The notes beneath the pieces were generated by a model, which saw nothing but the letters and a program-made list of their open reading frames with translations, made no database searches and was not told the origin of the DNA. A stretch of DNA of 42,224 nucleotides, taken from positions 1 through 42,224 of the forward strand of contig CAMZEC010000015.1 in the NCBI GenBank assembly GCA_947305645.1, written 5' to 3'. The DNA comes from an uncultured Bacteroidales bacterium. GTDB taxonomy: Bacteria; Bacteroidota; Bacteroidia; Bacteroidales; UBA932. Within the stretch, counting starts at the first letter, position 1. Each line of letters starts with the position of its first letter. Of the stretch, positions 40,824-42,224 are shown piece by piece. Made by a program: the position numbers and the translations under genes.

Positions 40824-42224
40824 ATGAACCATAGACTGTTTGTAGAAAAAAAGGAAAGGTTCCAGGTGGAAGCCAGGAGCCTGCTTTCAGAATTCAACGA
40901 GAATCTGTCGCTGAATCTCAAGAGCCTCAGGCTCGTTAATGTTTACGACCTCTTCGGATTCAGCGATGATCTTATCGACAAATGCCGATACAGCGTGTTC
41001 GGCGAGATAGTTACCGATACGGTCAGCGACTCCCTGAACCTCGAAGGCAAGAGATACCTTGCCGTGGAATACATTCCGGGGCAATTCGACCAGAGGGCCT
41101 CTTCGGCCGTGGACTGCGTGCACCTTATAGATCCGGACGCTGACGTTGAGATCCGCAGCTCCCGCCTGCTCATCTTCGACGATGATTTCTCCGAGGCCGG
41201 CCTGGCCGCCGTCAGGCACTATTTCATCAACGCCGTCGAGTCTCGCGAAAAGGACCTCAGCGTCCTGAAGGCCCCCGGCAAGGCCGACGTGAAGCCCATG
41301 GAGAACCTGGACGGCTTCACCGAACTCAAAGAACAAGATCTCGAAGTCTTCTGCAAGTCCCACGGCCTGGCGATGAATGCCGACGACCTCCGCGAGGTGG
41401 TGCGCTACTTCAAAGACGAAGGCCGCAACCCTACCGAGACCGAACTCCGTATCCTCGATACATATTGGAGCGACCACTGCCGCCACACCACCTTCAACAG
41501 CGAGCTGCAGGAAATCAAGGTTGAGGACTCCTTCCTCAAGCCGGCCCTGGAGGCGTCATTAAAGCAGGCGGAGCACATTCGCGCCGAGCTTGGCCGCGAG
41601 CGTAAGCCGTTCTGCCTCATGGAGCTGGCGACCATCGGAGCCCGCTACCTGCGAAGCATAGGTAAGCTGGAAAACCTAGAGGTCAGCGGCGAGAACAACG
41701 CCTGCAGCATCTTCGTGGACGTTGACACCCCCGAAGGCGGCACCGAGAAGTGGCTCCTCCAGTTCAAAAACGAGACGCATAACCATCCTACCGAAATAGA
41801 ACCCTTCGGCGGCGCGTCCACCTGCCTCGGCGGCGCAATCCGCGACCCTTTGAGCGGCCGTGCTTACGTCTACCAGGCCATGCGCGTGACCGGCGCCGGC
41901 GACATTAACGCTGCCGTGAAAGACACCCTGCCGGGCAAGCTTCCCCAGCGCGTCATCACCAGGAAAGCGGCCGCAGGCTACTCCAGCTACGGCAACCAGA
42001 TAGGCCTCGCAACCACCCACGTGCGCGAAATCTTCCACGACGGCTATACCGCCAAGCGACTGGAGGTGGGTGCCGTAGTGGGCGCGGTACGCGCTGCAGA
42101 CGTACGCCGCGAGGAGCCCGCCCCCGGAGACGTGGTGCTGCTGCTCGGCGGCCGTACCGGACGTGATGGCATTGGCGGCGCCACCGGCTCTTCCAAGAGC
42201 CACACCGGCACTTCCCTCGAAACT
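40824..42224 (+). CDS. purL: Phosphoribosylformylglycinamidine synthase, N-terminal 467 residues (partial)
   Basis: The frame is open from the ATG at 40824 to the window end; the full family protein of this long form is about 1230 residues. Visible parts: the N-terminal PurS-like region, a linker with FCKSHGLAMNADDL, TYWSDHCRHTTFNSEL (substrate-binding), FKNETHNHPTEIEPFGGAST with the ATP-site His, and LGGRTGRDGIGGATGSS near the edge. The C-terminal glutaminase domain lies outside. It converts FGAR to FGAM. The start codon follows the terminator by 3 nt. Confidence 0.95.
   Translation, partial: MNHRLFVEKKERFQVEARSLLSEFNENLSLNLKSLRLVNVYDLFGFSDDLIDKCRYSVFGEIVTDTVSDSLNLEGKRYLAVEYIPGQFDQRASSAVDCVHLIDPDADVEIRSSRLLIFDDDFSEAGLAAVRHYFINAVESREKDLSVLKAPGKADVKPMENLDGFTELKEQDLEVFCKSHGLAMNADDLREVVRYFKDEGRNPTETELRILDTYWSDHCRHTTFNSELQEIKVEDSFLKPALEASLKQAEHIRAELGRERKPFCLMELATIGARYLRSIGKLENLEVSGENNACSIFVDVDTPEGGTEKWLLQFKNETHNHPTEIEPFGGASTCLGGAIRDPLSGRAYVYQAMRVTGAGDINAAVKDTLPGKLPQRVITRKAAAGYSSYGNQIGLATTHVREIFHDGYTAKRLEVGAVVGAVRAADVRREEPAPGDVVLLLGGRTGRDGIGGATGSSKSHTGTSLET

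Overview
The window is a chromosomal segment of a Bacteroidales bacterium. The evidence is a SusC/SusD pair with BACON-domain lipoproteins, a DUF6377-type regulator, surface-lipoprotein signal peptides, and repeated Bacteroidetes promoters of the form TTG/TTTG - about 19-22 nt - TAnnTTTG. The coding DNA is GC-rich and gut-type; genus cannot be fixed from the sequence alone.

Layout. (1) 1-4517 is a sugar-catabolism cluster read from a divergent promoter: MFS transporter and a fucose/arabinose-isomerase-like gene leftward (the latter cut by the window edge); ROK kinase, mutarotase-like protein and a decapitated GH127 (beta-L-arabinofuranosidase) remnant rightward. (2) 4518-7690 holds a bidirectional terminator, tRNA-Phe, a PriA homologue that has lost its helicase motifs, and a dihydrolipoamide dehydrogenase. 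(3) 7691-14794 is a glycerol and central-carbon block: glpK-glpF-aldo/keto reductase-lipoprotein flavodoxin leftward; glycerophosphodiesterase, pgi and a free-Met-R-sulfoxide reductase/MsrA fusion rightward. (4) 14786-28543 is an SGNH hydrolase, a DUF6377 regulator and a polysaccharide-utilisation locus: SusC, SusD, a BACON surface glycan-binding-like protein, a BACON-EEP (endonuclease/exonuclease/phosphatase fold) lipoprotein, and a DUF6259-like glycosidase fused to a second EEP domain. (5) 28540-38853 is a complete leftward UMP biosynthesis operon, pyrC-carA-carB-pyrK-pyrD-pyrF-pyrE-pyrB, ending in a small outer-membrane barrel gene and preceded by a leader peptide plus terminator (attenuator-like). 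(6) 38854-40276 is a gene-poor accessory stretch with two diverged copies of a 108-bp double-hairpin repeat, a structured-RNA candidate, a 54-residue basic protein and an orphan XRE antitoxin-like gene. (7) 40277 to the end is purE, a terminator, and the 5' two-fifths of purL.

Most notable: the PUL with two related EEP domains, one fused to a glycosidase, which points to a phosphate-bearing or phosphodiester-linked glycan as substrate (inference). The CarA glutaminase domain has lost its Cys and His. The PriA has lost Walker A Lys, the DEEH box and the zinc cysteines. PyrB carries a PyrI-like zinc domain without the allosteric domain. Interspersed repeats have entered a coding gene in frame and an operon spacer. 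Many calls rest on motif recognition by eye; no database search was run.
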